A stretch of DNA of 64,000 bases from NCBI RefSeq assembly GCF_900343125.1, contig NZ_OPYL01000007.1, forward strand, positions 62,001 through 126,000, written 5' to 3'. Positions 45,764 to 53,221 of this stretch are shown piece after piece. This DNA comes from Dysgonomonas sp. Marseille-P4361 (GTDB lineage: Bacteria > Bacteroidota > Bacteroidia > Bacteroidales > Dysgonomonadaceae). The notes under the pieces are model-generated. The model had not been told where the DNA came from and searched no databases. It saw nothing but the letters and a program-made list of their open reading frames with translations. Made by a program: the position numbers and the translations under genes. How positions within the stretch are numbered: position 1 is the first letter of the stretch; every line of letters starts with the position of its first letter.

Positions 45764-47362
45764 TTATTGTAAATTATTAATGTTTGTATCTAACCATTCT
45801 AACCTCTTTTTTACAAATGTGGTTAAATAGATAATTTCTTCACTATAAGATCCTCTGTCTACGAAATTAGGCCATATTTTTTCATGTATATCCCAACCTG
45901 CACCACCGATCATTTTATTACTGAAATTTCTTTGCTGAGCATCTTTTAGACCTTCTGCATGTTCTCTTATATAGTTCGGAATTTGATCTAACTGAGGTTT
46001 CACTTCATTCCATCTTTCTTTTAGTCTTTGAACAAAAACAGGATCTTTAAACAATTGATCGAACCATGGAGAACATGTTTTGATATACCATCCATCCCAT
46101 CCAACGGAGGATGCTCCCTGCTCTGTCACTATATGATTGGCATTGCCAAAGGCTATGTCAAAATCCCAGACTAGAGGTTGTTCTATTTTTCCGTTACGAC
46201 GAAGAGTTAGATAACAACTCCCTCTCATATTACCATCCACATTTTTTGTAAGCTCTTGGATAATATAGTAATTAATAAAGGATTCGATATCTATATATTT
46301 GCTGTAACCTAGTAATGGATCGGCAAAATTGGTTGAATATAAACTGCTTTCAGCAGTGTTGAAAAAGTCTTCTACATACTTAAATTGTTCTGTGGTAGGA
46401 TTTTCAGGGTCTTTGAACATTATAGGGAGCTCTTTGATACTCGTTTTGAAAAGATTCTCTTCATCTGCATGGAAATCAAGCTCAAGGAAGTAATCTCCAG
46501 TAAGAGCTTCTCCCGAATTGCTGGATGGAGTTACAAGATCCAGATCAACCCTTTCTTCCGAAACTTTTACATGTTCGGTCAGAGCATACACCCCTTTATA
46601 TTCATTGTTAAGGTATAATTCTACACTTAGAGAAGAGGGAGTCCATTGCATGCCTACTATGCGAGATATTTCAAAAGCCGTAAGGTTTCTTAATAATGTT
46701 TTGTCAGAATAATTGGCTAGTAAAGCCCAGTCTTTATCGGTGCTCATACCTAATAAAGAAGCTTTTTGGTCTAATTTTAGACGATATGGCTTTTTAGGCA
46801 TTCCCCAAGTAGAATTACCTCTGCCTTTTATTCCCGTAGCTGAAGAGAACGTGCTTCCATCTGTATATAATTTGTCAGGATCATCAATTTGGATTGTAGC
46901 ATTCACATACTTCTCTTTGCCTTCTATAGCAGCCTGATTCTCTGTTTTTATACGAATAATTGGAATTCTAGGGGCTTTTCGCTTAACAGTAACAGTATAC
47001 TCTACTACTTCTTTGCCTGAAAAAACTTTATAGGTCAATGGATCAGTAAAGTTGTTTCTTGTCTCACCGCTAATTTGTTCTATTTCTCCAATTTTGACTA
47101 ATTCTCCTTGGTAAGTGAATGTCGCAATTAAGGCTTCGGTGGATATATGATAAGGGATTGTAATTTCTGCGTTTTTACCGCTAAATACAGCTATAACTCT
47201 CTCTTCTAATTCTTTATTATGTTCAGGTTCGAAAGTAAGTGTTTTTAGTTTGGGACTTGTAAAAGCATCCTCTTTGTCGTCAGAACAAGATGATGCTATT
47301 GGAAGTAGTAAACTTATTGAAAATGTAAATAATAACAGAGGATAGAAGAAATTTTTTTTCAT
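45764..47362 (-). CDS. CotH-kinase-family lipoprotein
   Basis: This 532-aa surface or periplasmic lipoprotein (signal to PIASSC, lipobox Cys26) has an N-terminal beta-rich region (about 35-125) like those before CotH domains in Bacteroidetes. The CotH domain covers about 150-480: KGRGNSTWGMPKKPYRLKLD, DWALLANYSDKTLLRN and the QPLVWDFDIAFGN segment with the metal-binding Asp pair. CotH proteins of spores are protein kinases; for exported Bacteroidetes members the substrate is unknown. It interrupts the arginine gene set, and a separate promoter is possible. Confidence 0.88.
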   Translation of the reverse strand: MKKNFFYPLLLFTFSISLLLPIASSCSDDKEDAFTSPKLKTLTFEPEHNKELEERVIAVFSGKNAEITIPYHISTEALIATFTYQGELVKIGEIEQISGETRNNFTDPLTYKVFSGKEVVEYTVTVKRKAPRIPIIRIKTENQAAIEGKEKYVNATIQIDDPDKLYTDGSTFSSATGIKGRGNSTWGMPKKPYRLKLDQKASLLGMSTDKDWALLANYSDKTLLRNLTAFEISRIVGMQWTPSSLSVELYLNNEYKGVYALTEHVKVSEERVDLDLVTPSSNSGEALTGDYFLELDFHADEENLFKTSIKELPIMFKDPENPTTEQFKYVEDFFNTAESSLYSTNFADPLLGYSKYIDIESFINYYIIQELTKNVDGNMRGSCYLTLRRNGKIEQPLVWDFDIAFGNANHIVTEQGASSVGWDGWYIKTCSPWFDQLFKDPVFVQRLKERWNEVKPQLDQIPNYIREHAEGLKDAQQRNFSNKMIGGAGWDIHEKIWPNFVDRGSYSEEIIYLTTFVKKRLEWLDTNINNLQ

Positions 47363-47380
47363 GTTTTGAATGTTTAATTA

Positions 47381-47397
47381 TTTGTATTTTATACAAA
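47381..47397. promoter_or_regulatory. Palindrome upstream of the cotH-like gene
   Basis: TTTGTAT-TTT-ATACAAA is a perfect inverted repeat with 7-base arms, 19 bases from the cotH-like start. The TGTAT/ATACA half-sites recall those at the argR promoter, though the spacing is one base shorter. Confidence 0.35.
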
Positions 47398-47448
47398 CCA
47401 AATGAAGCATATCCTCTTTATTATTGGGGTAAATATTCAGAATCGCTC

Positions 47449-47513
47449 TTGGTGAATTATTATGATTGGGTAAGTTTTCTCTTTATGCCCCCTAAAACAT
47501 AATAATTCTCCAA
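47449..47513 (-). repeat. Long inverted repeat between argG and the cotH-like gene
   Basis: TTGGTGAATTATTATG (47449-47464) and CATAATAATTCTCCAA (47498-47513) are inverted copies with one mismatch over 16 bases, around a 33-base centre. The centre has GGG and CCC runs that could pair inside. No T-tract follows on either strand, so it is not a simple terminator. Confidence 0.5.
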
Positions 47514-47575
47514 GGTAGCTTATTTTATTGAATTATGGGTTTGTCTTATAGTTTTTGTTTAACAAGCTCTATTGA

Positions 47576-48775
47576 TTATTTACCATTCTTTTCTTGTACG
47601 TTATGGAATATCTTAGTAGGGATTCCATATATTTTGGTAAATCCTTTAGCATCATCTGCACTCCAAGCTTTATTTATTTCACCGTATTCACCAAAGTCGG
47701 CTTTCATCAGGTCGAAATCACTTTCTACACCAACCAAAGTATAGCGATAAGGATTTAATTCGATAATAACCTTTCCTGTAACGTTTTGTTGAGAACTCGT
47801 GAGCATCGCTTCTATATCTCTCATTACTGGTTCTAGGTATTGTGCTTCGTGCAAGAACATTCCATACCAATTAGCAACTTGATCTTTCCAATATTGTTGC
47901 CATTTGGTAAGTGTATGCTTTTCTAGCATCTTGTGAGCATTGATGATGACAAGTGGAGCTGCAGCTTCAAAGCCAACACGTCCTTTAATTCCTATAATTG
48001 TATCGCCAATGTGCATATCACGACCGATAGCGTAGGCGGAAGTAATTTCTTCTATTTTTTGAATAGCTTTTACTTTGTCTGTATATTTTTCACCATTGAT
48101 AGCGGCAATTTCTCCTTGTTCGAAATCGATAGTCAATGTTTCCGACCCTTGTTTTTTTAGTTGCGAAGGATAAGCTTCCTCAGGTAAGGTTTGCTCAGAT
48201 TTTAGTGTTTCTTTTCCTCCGATACTAGTTCCCCACAAGCCTTTATTAATAGAATATTCCATCTTGGTGAAATCGGCTTCATAGCCATGTTCTTTAAGAT
48301 AGTTAATTTCGTAGTCGCGGGTAAGGATCATATCGCGGGTAGGTGTGATAATTTCTATACCAGGGGCAAGTACGTCAAACGTTAAGTCGAAACGAACCTG
48401 ATCGTTCCCTGCTCCGGTGCTACCATGCGCGACGGCATCAGCCCCAATCTCTTTTGCGTAATTAATAATTGCTATTGCTTGAAAAATTCGTTCAGAGCTT
48501 ACAGAAATAGGATAAGTCCCATTACGCAGCACATTACCGAAAATCATATATTTGATACTCTTTTCGTAATATTCTTGTGTAATGTCTAAACTAATATGTT
48601 TAGCAGCACCTAATTTGTACGCTTTCTCTTCAATAATTTTTAGTTCCTCAGGGGTAAAACCTCCAGTATTGGCTATTGCTGTATATACTTCATAGCCTAG
48701 ATCTTTTGAAAGATACATTGCACAAAAAGATGTGTCTAGACCTCCGCTGAATGCTAAAACGACTTTCTTTTTCAT
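47576..48775 (-). CDS. argG: Argininosuccinate synthase
   Basis: This 399-aa ATP-dependent ligase joins citrulline and aspartate. The PP-loop is AFSGGLDTSF (8-17), followed by AHGSTGAGNDQVRFD and TPTRDMILTRDYE. Its ATG overlaps the stop of the GNAT gene by four bases (48772-48775), so translation is coupled. It is shorter than human-type ArgG and matches the Bacteroidetes form. About 200 bases of intergenic DNA follow before the cotH-like gene. Confidence 0.93.
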   Translation of the reverse strand: MKKKVVLAFSGGLDTSFCAMYLSKDLGYEVYTAIANTGGFTPEELKIIEEKAYKLGAAKHISLDITQEYYEKSIKYMIFGNVLRNGTYPISVSSERIFQAIAIINYAKEIGADAVAHGSTGAGNDQVRFDLTFDVLAPGIEIITPTRDMILTRDYEINYLKEHGYEADFTKMEYSINKGLWGTSIGGKETLKSEQTLPEEAYPSQLKKQGSETLTIDFEQGEIAAINGEKYTDKVKAIQKIEEITSAYAIGRDMHIGDTIIGIKGRVGFEAAAPLVIINAHKMLEKHTLTKWQQYWKDQVANWYGMFLHEAQYLEPVMRDIEAMLTSSQQNVTGKVIIELNPYRYTLVGVESDFDLMKADFGEYGEINKAWSADDAKGFTKIYGIPTKIFHNVQEKNGK

Positions 48776-49422
48776 TTCTTTATTTTCTTTTTTATTTCTT
48801 TAATTACCGCTTTTACTTCTTTGTTGTCTTTATGTTTTTCAGGATCGAATAGCATTGCCGTACAAATACAGTATTTTTGTTCCGTACGTTGTAAGACATC
48901 GTAATTGACACAACCTTGGCATCCTCTCCAAAAAGCTTCATCGTCAGTTAACTGAGCAAATGAGACTGGAACATATCCAAGTTCTGTATTAATTTTCATG
49001 ACAGCTGCACCTGATGTTAGACCAAATACTTTTGCTTCGGGGAACATTACTCTAGCTAAAGAAAAAGCATGTCGCTTGATTTTCTTCGCAAGTCCGTGTT
49101 GTCTAAATTTGTCAACAACAATCAACCCCGAGTTGGCTACAAATTGTTTGTTACCCCATGATTCAATATAACAGAATCCTGCAAATTCATTGTTACAAAG
49201 AGCGATGATAGATTTGCCCTCTTTTATTTTTAGTTCTAAGTACTCAGGGCTACGCTTAGCAATACCAGTGCCACGCACCTTAGCGGCGGCTTCTATTGTT
49301 TCAAGTATAGTTTGAACATAGGGTAGGTGCCCCTCATTCGCTATTTCGATTGTTATTTCTTGCTCTTGGCTTATTTTTTCTTCTACAGCAAGTTCGTTTA
49401 TATTATTCATTGTAATAATCAT
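48772..49422 (-). CDS. GNAT acyltransferase of the arginine operon, candidate N-acylglutamate synthase
   Basis: This 216-aa GNAT protein has the acetyl-CoA-binding segment VVDKFRQHGLAKKIKRHAF and a Cys-rich C-terminal part WRGCQGC...CICTAM (four Cys, CxxC and CxC) that could bind a metal or be structural. Its first base overlaps the argR stop and its end overlaps argG, so it is tightly bound to arginine synthesis. The window has no classical ArgA or ArgJ. In B. thetaiotaomicron the homologous gene at this position has been proposed as the missing N-acylglutamate synthase; the same role is inferred here. Confidence 0.8.
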   Translation of the reverse strand: MIITMNNINELAVEEKISQEQEITIEIANEGHLPYVQTILETIEAAAKVRGTGIAKRSPEYLELKIKEGKSIIALCNNEFAGFCYIESWGNKQFVANSGLIVVDKFRQHGLAKKIKRHAFSLARVMFPEAKVFGLTSGAAVMKINTELGYVPVSFAQLTDDEAFWRGCQGCVNYDVLQRTEQKYCICTAMLFDPEKHKDNKEVKAVIKEIKKKIKK

Positions 49423-49880
49423 TATCCAATATTTGGGATTAGCTCCGAAAGTGAATTAATTATTTCTTCTCTGGTATAGTTTTCTCTAGGAATAAGAAGG
49501 ATTGTATCATCTCCTGCTACAGTTCCTAGAATGTACTGTGATGCTTTGTAATCTATTTCTCCGGCAATAGCCATTGCATATCCAGGGCGAGTTTTCATTA
49601 CAGCTAACTGACCTGAGAACTCAAGGCTGATATAACCGAAGGATGCTAAAGGTGGAGAGTCTTCTTGCTTTCCGGATATTACATCAGAAAACTGATAAAC
49701 GTAACTTCCTTTGGAAGTGGGGACTTTTATTATTTTTAGTTCTTTTATATCTCTGGAAAGCGTTGCTTGTGTCAATTCAAACCCCTTTTCAGTAAGTAAA
49801 TTAAGAAGCATCTCTTGACTGTTTATCTCATTAGTCCGTAAGATGTCTTTTATTATTTTGTGACGATATTTTTTTGTCAT
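49422..49880 (-). CDS. argR: Arginine repressor
   Basis: This protein of about 152 aa has an N-terminal winged helix (KYRHKIIKDILRTNEINSQEMLLNLLTEKGFELTQATLSRDIKELK, given here in two halves) with the ArgR signature TQATLSRDIKEL. The C-terminal oligomerisation/arginine-binding domain has AGDDTILL. I place the start at 49880 (MTKKYRHK): an in-frame ATG 13 codons upstream lies before the expected transcription start and inside the operator region. It leads the argR-GNAT-argG unit and is probably autoregulated through sites at 49885-49951. Confidence 0.92.
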   Translation of the reverse strand: MTKKYRHKIIKDILRTNEINSQEMLLNLLTEKGFELTQATLSRDIKELKIIKVPTSKGSYVYQFSDVISGKQEDSPPLASFGYISLEFSGQLAVMKTRPGYAMAIAGEIDYKASQYILGTVAGDDTILLIPRENYTREEIINSLSELIPNIG

Positions 49881-49884
49881 ACCA

Positions 49885-49951
49885 GTATAAATATACAATG
49901 TTTGTGCAAAAATATACACTATTTATGTATAAAAAAAATATTTATACATAA
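49885..49951 (-). promoter_or_regulatory. argR promoter with overlapping ArgR-type operator repeats
   Basis: The -7 box TATTTTTG (exact; 49914-49907) gives a 23-nt leader. Around it lie TGTAT/ATACA-type half-sites: a near-palindrome at 49885-49897 (TGTATATTTATAC on the minus strand), a half-site TGTATA at 49913-49918, and a perfect inverted repeat TTATGTATAAA...TTTATACATAA (49923-49933 / 49941-49951). The pattern resembles a variant ARG box (canonical TGAAT-N4-ATTCA) and suggests autorepression. Confidence 0.6.
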
Positions 49952-49994
49952 AAATGAATAAAAGTACATGATGATGCTAAAATGTTGATGGAGC

Positions 49995-50753
49995 TTATTC
50001 TAAGATGTGTTTTACCTCTTTAAAAGCAAAGCTTCTCTCTAAGCCATTTTTATCTTTTAAGATAAGTATTCCGGAATCTAAAATGTCTTGAATTTCTGCA
50101 TAAAAATTCGTTATGCCATCATTGTATGGATGAAACCCTTCTTTTCTGAATAAATTATTTTTGTAGTTATTGCGTATAAAATCGATTTCGCCATCTTGTA
50201 ATTTTTTGTAATAGCTTAAAATAGATAGTTGCACTTCTTCTATCAATGTGGTAAGCGAATAATCATTTCCGGTAATTGATTTTAAGGAAACAGGGTTAGG
50301 TGCATCACTGGTAAATTCGGTTTGATTAATGTTGATTCCTATACCGGCAATGGAGTGAATGATTGTATCATCGCCCAATTGATTTTCGATCAGGATACCA
50401 CAGATTTTCTTCTCTCTCCAATAAATATCGTTAGGCCATTTTATCGAAATATCATCTGTGTATTTACTGAGAAACTTAGCTACACCCAAAGCTACTACTT
50501 GCGAAATAAGAAATTGTTGGTTTGGCTTTATTGTTGAAGGATGAAAAATAATACTGAATGTTAGATTTTTGCTTTTCTCCGATTCCCAGCTGTTCCCTCT
50601 TTGCCCTCTACCCGAAGACTGAAAGTCGGCCCATAATATAGTGCCTTCAAGTAATCCTATGCCTTCTTTAACTACTTTTTTTATGTTTAGTTGAGCTAGG
50701 CCAATATTTGTAGAATCTATCGTTGAAATATGTATGATCTTGTCATTTTGCAT
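49995..50753 (-). CDS. birA: Biotin--[acetyl-CoA-carboxylase] ligase, without DNA-binding domain
   Basis: This 252-aa enzyme attaches biotin to carboxylase carrier proteins through biotinyl-AMP. It has the biotin/ATP-binding segment SSGRGQRGNSWES (near 46-58), KWPNDIYW and KICGILIEN, plus a C-terminal SH3-like domain. There is no N-terminal winged helix, so it is group I BirA and not a repressor. It overlaps the YjbR-family gene by 11 bases and ends the kdsA-to-birA unit. Confidence 0.93.
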   Translation of the reverse strand: MQNDKIIHISTIDSTNIGLAQLNIKKVVKEGIGLLEGTILWADFQSSGRGQRGNSWESEKSKNLTFSIIFHPSTIKPNQQFLISQVVALGVAKFLSKYTDDISIKWPNDIYWREKKICGILIENQLGDDTIIHSIAGIGININQTEFTSDAPNPVSLKSITGNDYSLTTLIEEVQLSILSYYKKLQDGEIDFIRNNYKNNLFRKEGFHPYNDGITNFYAEIQDILDSGILILKDKNGLERSFAFKEVKHILE

Positions 50754-51111
50754 CTTTATTGTATTCAGCCTGTTTTATTTTAGGTAGTTTTTTGATAACT
50801 TCATCAACGGAGTGTTGTACAAGTTCTTTTATAAGATTATCAGGAACGTCACTGGCAAGATAAACAGCATTCCACAGATTAGAGGCGGTATGTTCACCTC
50901 TGATAACACCTGAATATCGTTCTCTTAGCTCTACACTTCTTTCAGGATCGCATTTCATACTAAAACGGAATTCGCCATTTTTAGGAGCTAAGGAACCATA
51001 TGCAAACATTTTGTTCATCACTTTGAAGACAAGAACATCTTCTCCGAAAGGGAAGGATTCTGTTGCACCTCTTATAGACAGGCAATAATCTCTAAAATCT
51101 TCTATATTCAT
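50743..51111 (-). CDS. MmcQ/YjbR family DNA-binding protein
   Basis: This 122-aa small protein of the CyaY-like YjbR fold has the family pattern SIRGATESFPFGEDVLVFKVMNKMFA with SMKCDPERSVELRERY. A role in DNA binding is assigned to the family by structure but is poorly defined. It overlaps birA by 11 bases and starts about 95 bases after yraN. Confidence 0.88.
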   Translation of the reverse strand: MNIEDFRDYCLSIRGATESFPFGEDVLVFKVMNKMFAYGSLAPKNGEFRFSMKCDPERSVELRERYSGVIRGEHTASNLWNAVYLASDVPDNLIKELVQHSVDEVIKKLPKIKQAEYNKDAK

Positions 51112-51206
51112 TTCTATTTTAACTAAAAAGTGACAAAAGTAACAGATTTGAAAGTGTAGCTAAAGTTATATTTTCAATAGGTTAGCCCTCTTAGTATATA
51201 GATAAA

Positions 51207-51572
51207 TTAATTTACGGGAGGAAGAAAAGCATCATCAATATGATCTATGTCAAAACCTTTTCCGGTCCATATAGCGGCAATAATATCAAAACGAGCTGGA
51301 AGTGAAATGTCTTTATCTCTTAAATAAAAATCAGCAGCTTCAACTATTCTTTTGATCTTTGCTTGCGATACAGCCTCTTCGGGATTTCCCCATCTGTTTG
51401 AACTGCGCGTTTTTACTTCTACAAAAACAATAAATTCAGCACTCTCAGCTATAATATCAATCTCATATTTTTGATATTGCCAATTACGTTCTATAATTTT
51501 GTAGCCCTTTTGTTGAAGAAAATAGACAGCAGCATCTTCACCCTTTTTTCCTAGTTCGTTATGGCTAGCCAT
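51207..51572 (-). CDS. YraN family protein (UPF0102)
   Basis: This 121-aa protein has the restriction-endonuclease-like pattern of UPF0102: LGKKGEDAAVYFLQQKGY, then EIDIIAESAEFIVFVEVKTR with Asp, Glu and Lys in the D-ExK arrangement. This suggests a nuclease-like role in DNA processing, which is unproven for the family. It lies 8 bases after comB in the same operon. Confidence 0.9.
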   Translation of the reverse strand: MASHNELGKKGEDAAVYFLQQKGYKIIERNWQYQKYEIDIIAESAEFIVFVEVKTRSSNRWGNPEEAVSQAKIKRIVEAADFYLRDKDISLPARFDIIAAIWTGKGFDIDHIDDAFLPPVN

Positions 51573-51580
51573 GACAGTAG

Positions 51581-52294
51581 TTAAAGGACTGTAATCCTTT
51601 TTGTGTCTTTGTTATATATTGGCACTATAGTTACAGTGTCTTCTGTTAAACAATATTCTACGGAATCTTGCAGATTGTTTGCTATTAATCTTTTGATATG
51701 TTCGGTTCTGTCTATATAGTGTTTTATGTCAGGTTGAGCTTCTTTCCACATAGAAATAGCTATTTCAATCGCATCAGATGAAGAAGAGTAACCTTTATCT
51801 AATAATTTTTGAGCTAAGGCGCCGCCAAATAGAGTATCTTCTATATTGAATTTGTTATTCCAACCTGCACACAAAACTAATACATCCTTTTGTTGTTTAT
51901 AGCAAAATTCAGCCAATACATTAATATTAGAGAAAGCTCCAATAGTTAAGATGTCAGATTCGCAAGCCATCTCTATTGCTTGTGTTCCATTGGTTGTAGT
52001 AAAAACGACCTCTTGATCTTGAACTTTTTCTCTTGTATAATCAAAAGGAGAATTACCGAAATCAGCAAAGTCGCAACGCTTTACATTTCTTTCAGCGCCA
52101 ACAAGAAAGCCCTTTGTTTTATATTCTCGAGCTTCATCAATAGATGCAATAGGGATAATAGCTTTAGCTCCGTTGTTAAGAGCAGCACATATAGTGGTTG
52201 TTGCTCTGAATATGTCTGTAACAACAACTATCTTGCCATTCGTTTCAGAATAAAAAGGATAGAGTGCGGGGGAAAAACAAACTTCAACTTTCAT
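51581..52294 (-). CDS. comB: 2-phosphosulfolactate phosphatase family protein (ComB)
   Basis: This 237-aa protein has the ComB motifs VVTDIFRATTTICAALNNGA and VVFTTTNGTQAIEMA and the WNNKFNIEDTLFGGALA region. In archaea ComB dephosphorylates phosphosulfolactate for coenzyme M. The other CoM genes are not visible here, and in Bacteroidetes the physiological substrate is unknown. It lies 3 bases after kdsA. Confidence 0.88.
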   Translation of the reverse strand: MKVEVCFSPALYPFYSETNGKIVVVTDIFRATTTICAALNNGAKAIIPIASIDEAREYKTKGFLVGAERNVKRCDFADFGNSPFDYTREKVQDQEVVFTTTNGTQAIEMACESDILTIGAFSNINVLAEFCYKQQKDVLVLCAGWNNKFNIEDTLFGGALAQKLLDKGYSSSSDAIEIAISMWKEAQPDIKHYIDRTEHIKRLIANNLQDSVEYCLTEDTVTIVPIYNKDTKRITVL

Positions 52295-52297
52295 ATT

Positions 52298-53092
52298 TTA
52301 TAATGCGGCTTTTAGTCTAGTAAGTCTGGTTAATAATCCTTCTAGTTGATCGAGTGGAAGCATATTTGCTCCATCAGATTTTGCATTAGCAGGATCGAAA
52401 TGAGTTTCGATAAATAAACCGTCAACACCAGTTGCAATACCAGCTTTGCACATCGTTTCTATCAATTTGGGTTGTCCTCCCGTTACTCCTGAAGCTTGGT
52501 TAGGCTTTTGCAGGCAGTGTGTGGCATCAAGAACCACAGGAAAACCAAATTCTTTCATCTCCGGAATACCACGGAAGTCAACAACAAGGTCTGAGTATCC
52601 GAAAGAACTTCCCCTATCTGTAAGAATAACATTGTTATTTCCCGAATCCACCACTTTCTGAGCAGCGAACTGCATAGCGCCTGGAGCAAGGAACTGCCCT
52701 TTTTTGATATTCACTATTTTTCCTGTTTCGGCAGCAGCTATCAGAAGTTCTGTCTGGCGACACAAGAAAGCAGGGATCTGTAATACATCAACATATTCAG
52801 CAGCCATAGCAGCTTCATGCGTTTCATGTATGTCTGTTACGGTTGGTATGCCAAATGTTTCATTTACTTTACGTAGTATTTTTAAGGCTTTCTCGTCACC
52901 TATACCAGTGAAAGAATCTACTCGGGAACGATTGGCCTTGCGATATGATCCTTTGAAAACATAAGGTATATTTAGTTTTGATGTAATATTGACTATTGTA
53001 TCGGCTATACGTAATGCCATATCTTCTCCTTCAATAACGCAAGGACCTGCAAGAAGGAAGAAATTATCGTTTTTAAGATTCGTTATATTCAT
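52298..53092 (-). CDS. kdsA: 3-deoxy-8-phosphooctulonate (KDO8P) synthase
   Basis: This 264-aa enzyme condenses arabinose 5-phosphate with PEP to make KDO for lipopolysaccharide. It has AGPCVIEGED (15-24), KGSYRKANRSRVDSF, LTDRGSSFGYSDLVVD and the C-terminal ETHFDPANAKSDG. It leads an operon kdsA - comB - yraN - yjbR-like - birA, with an exact -7 box upstream. Confidence 0.96.
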   Translation of the reverse strand: MNITNLKNDNFFLLAGPCVIEGEDMALRIADTIVNITSKLNIPYVFKGSYRKANRSRVDSFTGIGDEKALKILRKVNETFGIPTVTDIHETHEAAMAAEYVDVLQIPAFLCRQTELLIAAAETGKIVNIKKGQFLAPGAMQFAAQKVVDSGNNNVILTDRGSSFGYSDLVVDFRGIPEMKEFGFPVVLDATHCLQKPNQASGVTGGQPKLIETMCKAGIATGVDGLFIETHFDPANAKSDGANMLPLDQLEGLLTRLTRLKAAL

Positions 53093-53122
53093 TTTATTCG
53101 TATTTTATTTTTATCAAAGGTA

Positions 53123-53130
53123 CAAAGATA
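53123..53130 (-). promoter_or_regulatory. -7 element of the kdsA operon
   Basis: The minus strand reads TATCTTTG, an exact TAnnTTTG match, giving a leader of about 27 nt. Confidence 0.6.
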
Positions 53131-53162
53131 ATGCCATTAATGATATCCGACTCAATAAATAA

Positions 53163-53196
53163 AAAAGAGATATGTTTTATTACATATCTCTTTTAT
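53163..53196 (-). terminator. Terminator of the DUF349 gene
   Basis: AAAAGAGATATGT (53163-53175) pairs perfectly with ACATATCTCTTTT (53182-53194) around a 6-nt loop, with A/T-rich flanks. Confidence 0.88.
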
Positions 53197-53221
53197 ACTA
53201 TATTAGAATAAGAAAAAATAG

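Noticed and set aside
47449-47513. Invertible (phase-variable) promoter
   Set aside because: The centre is only 33 bases, too short for a promoter inversion cassette, and no site-specific recombinase is adjacent.
49881-49919. Upstream in-frame start for ArgR (13 extra residues)
   Set aside because: The extra codons run through the expected transcription start and the operator repeats, and the winged-helix domain begins after Met14.
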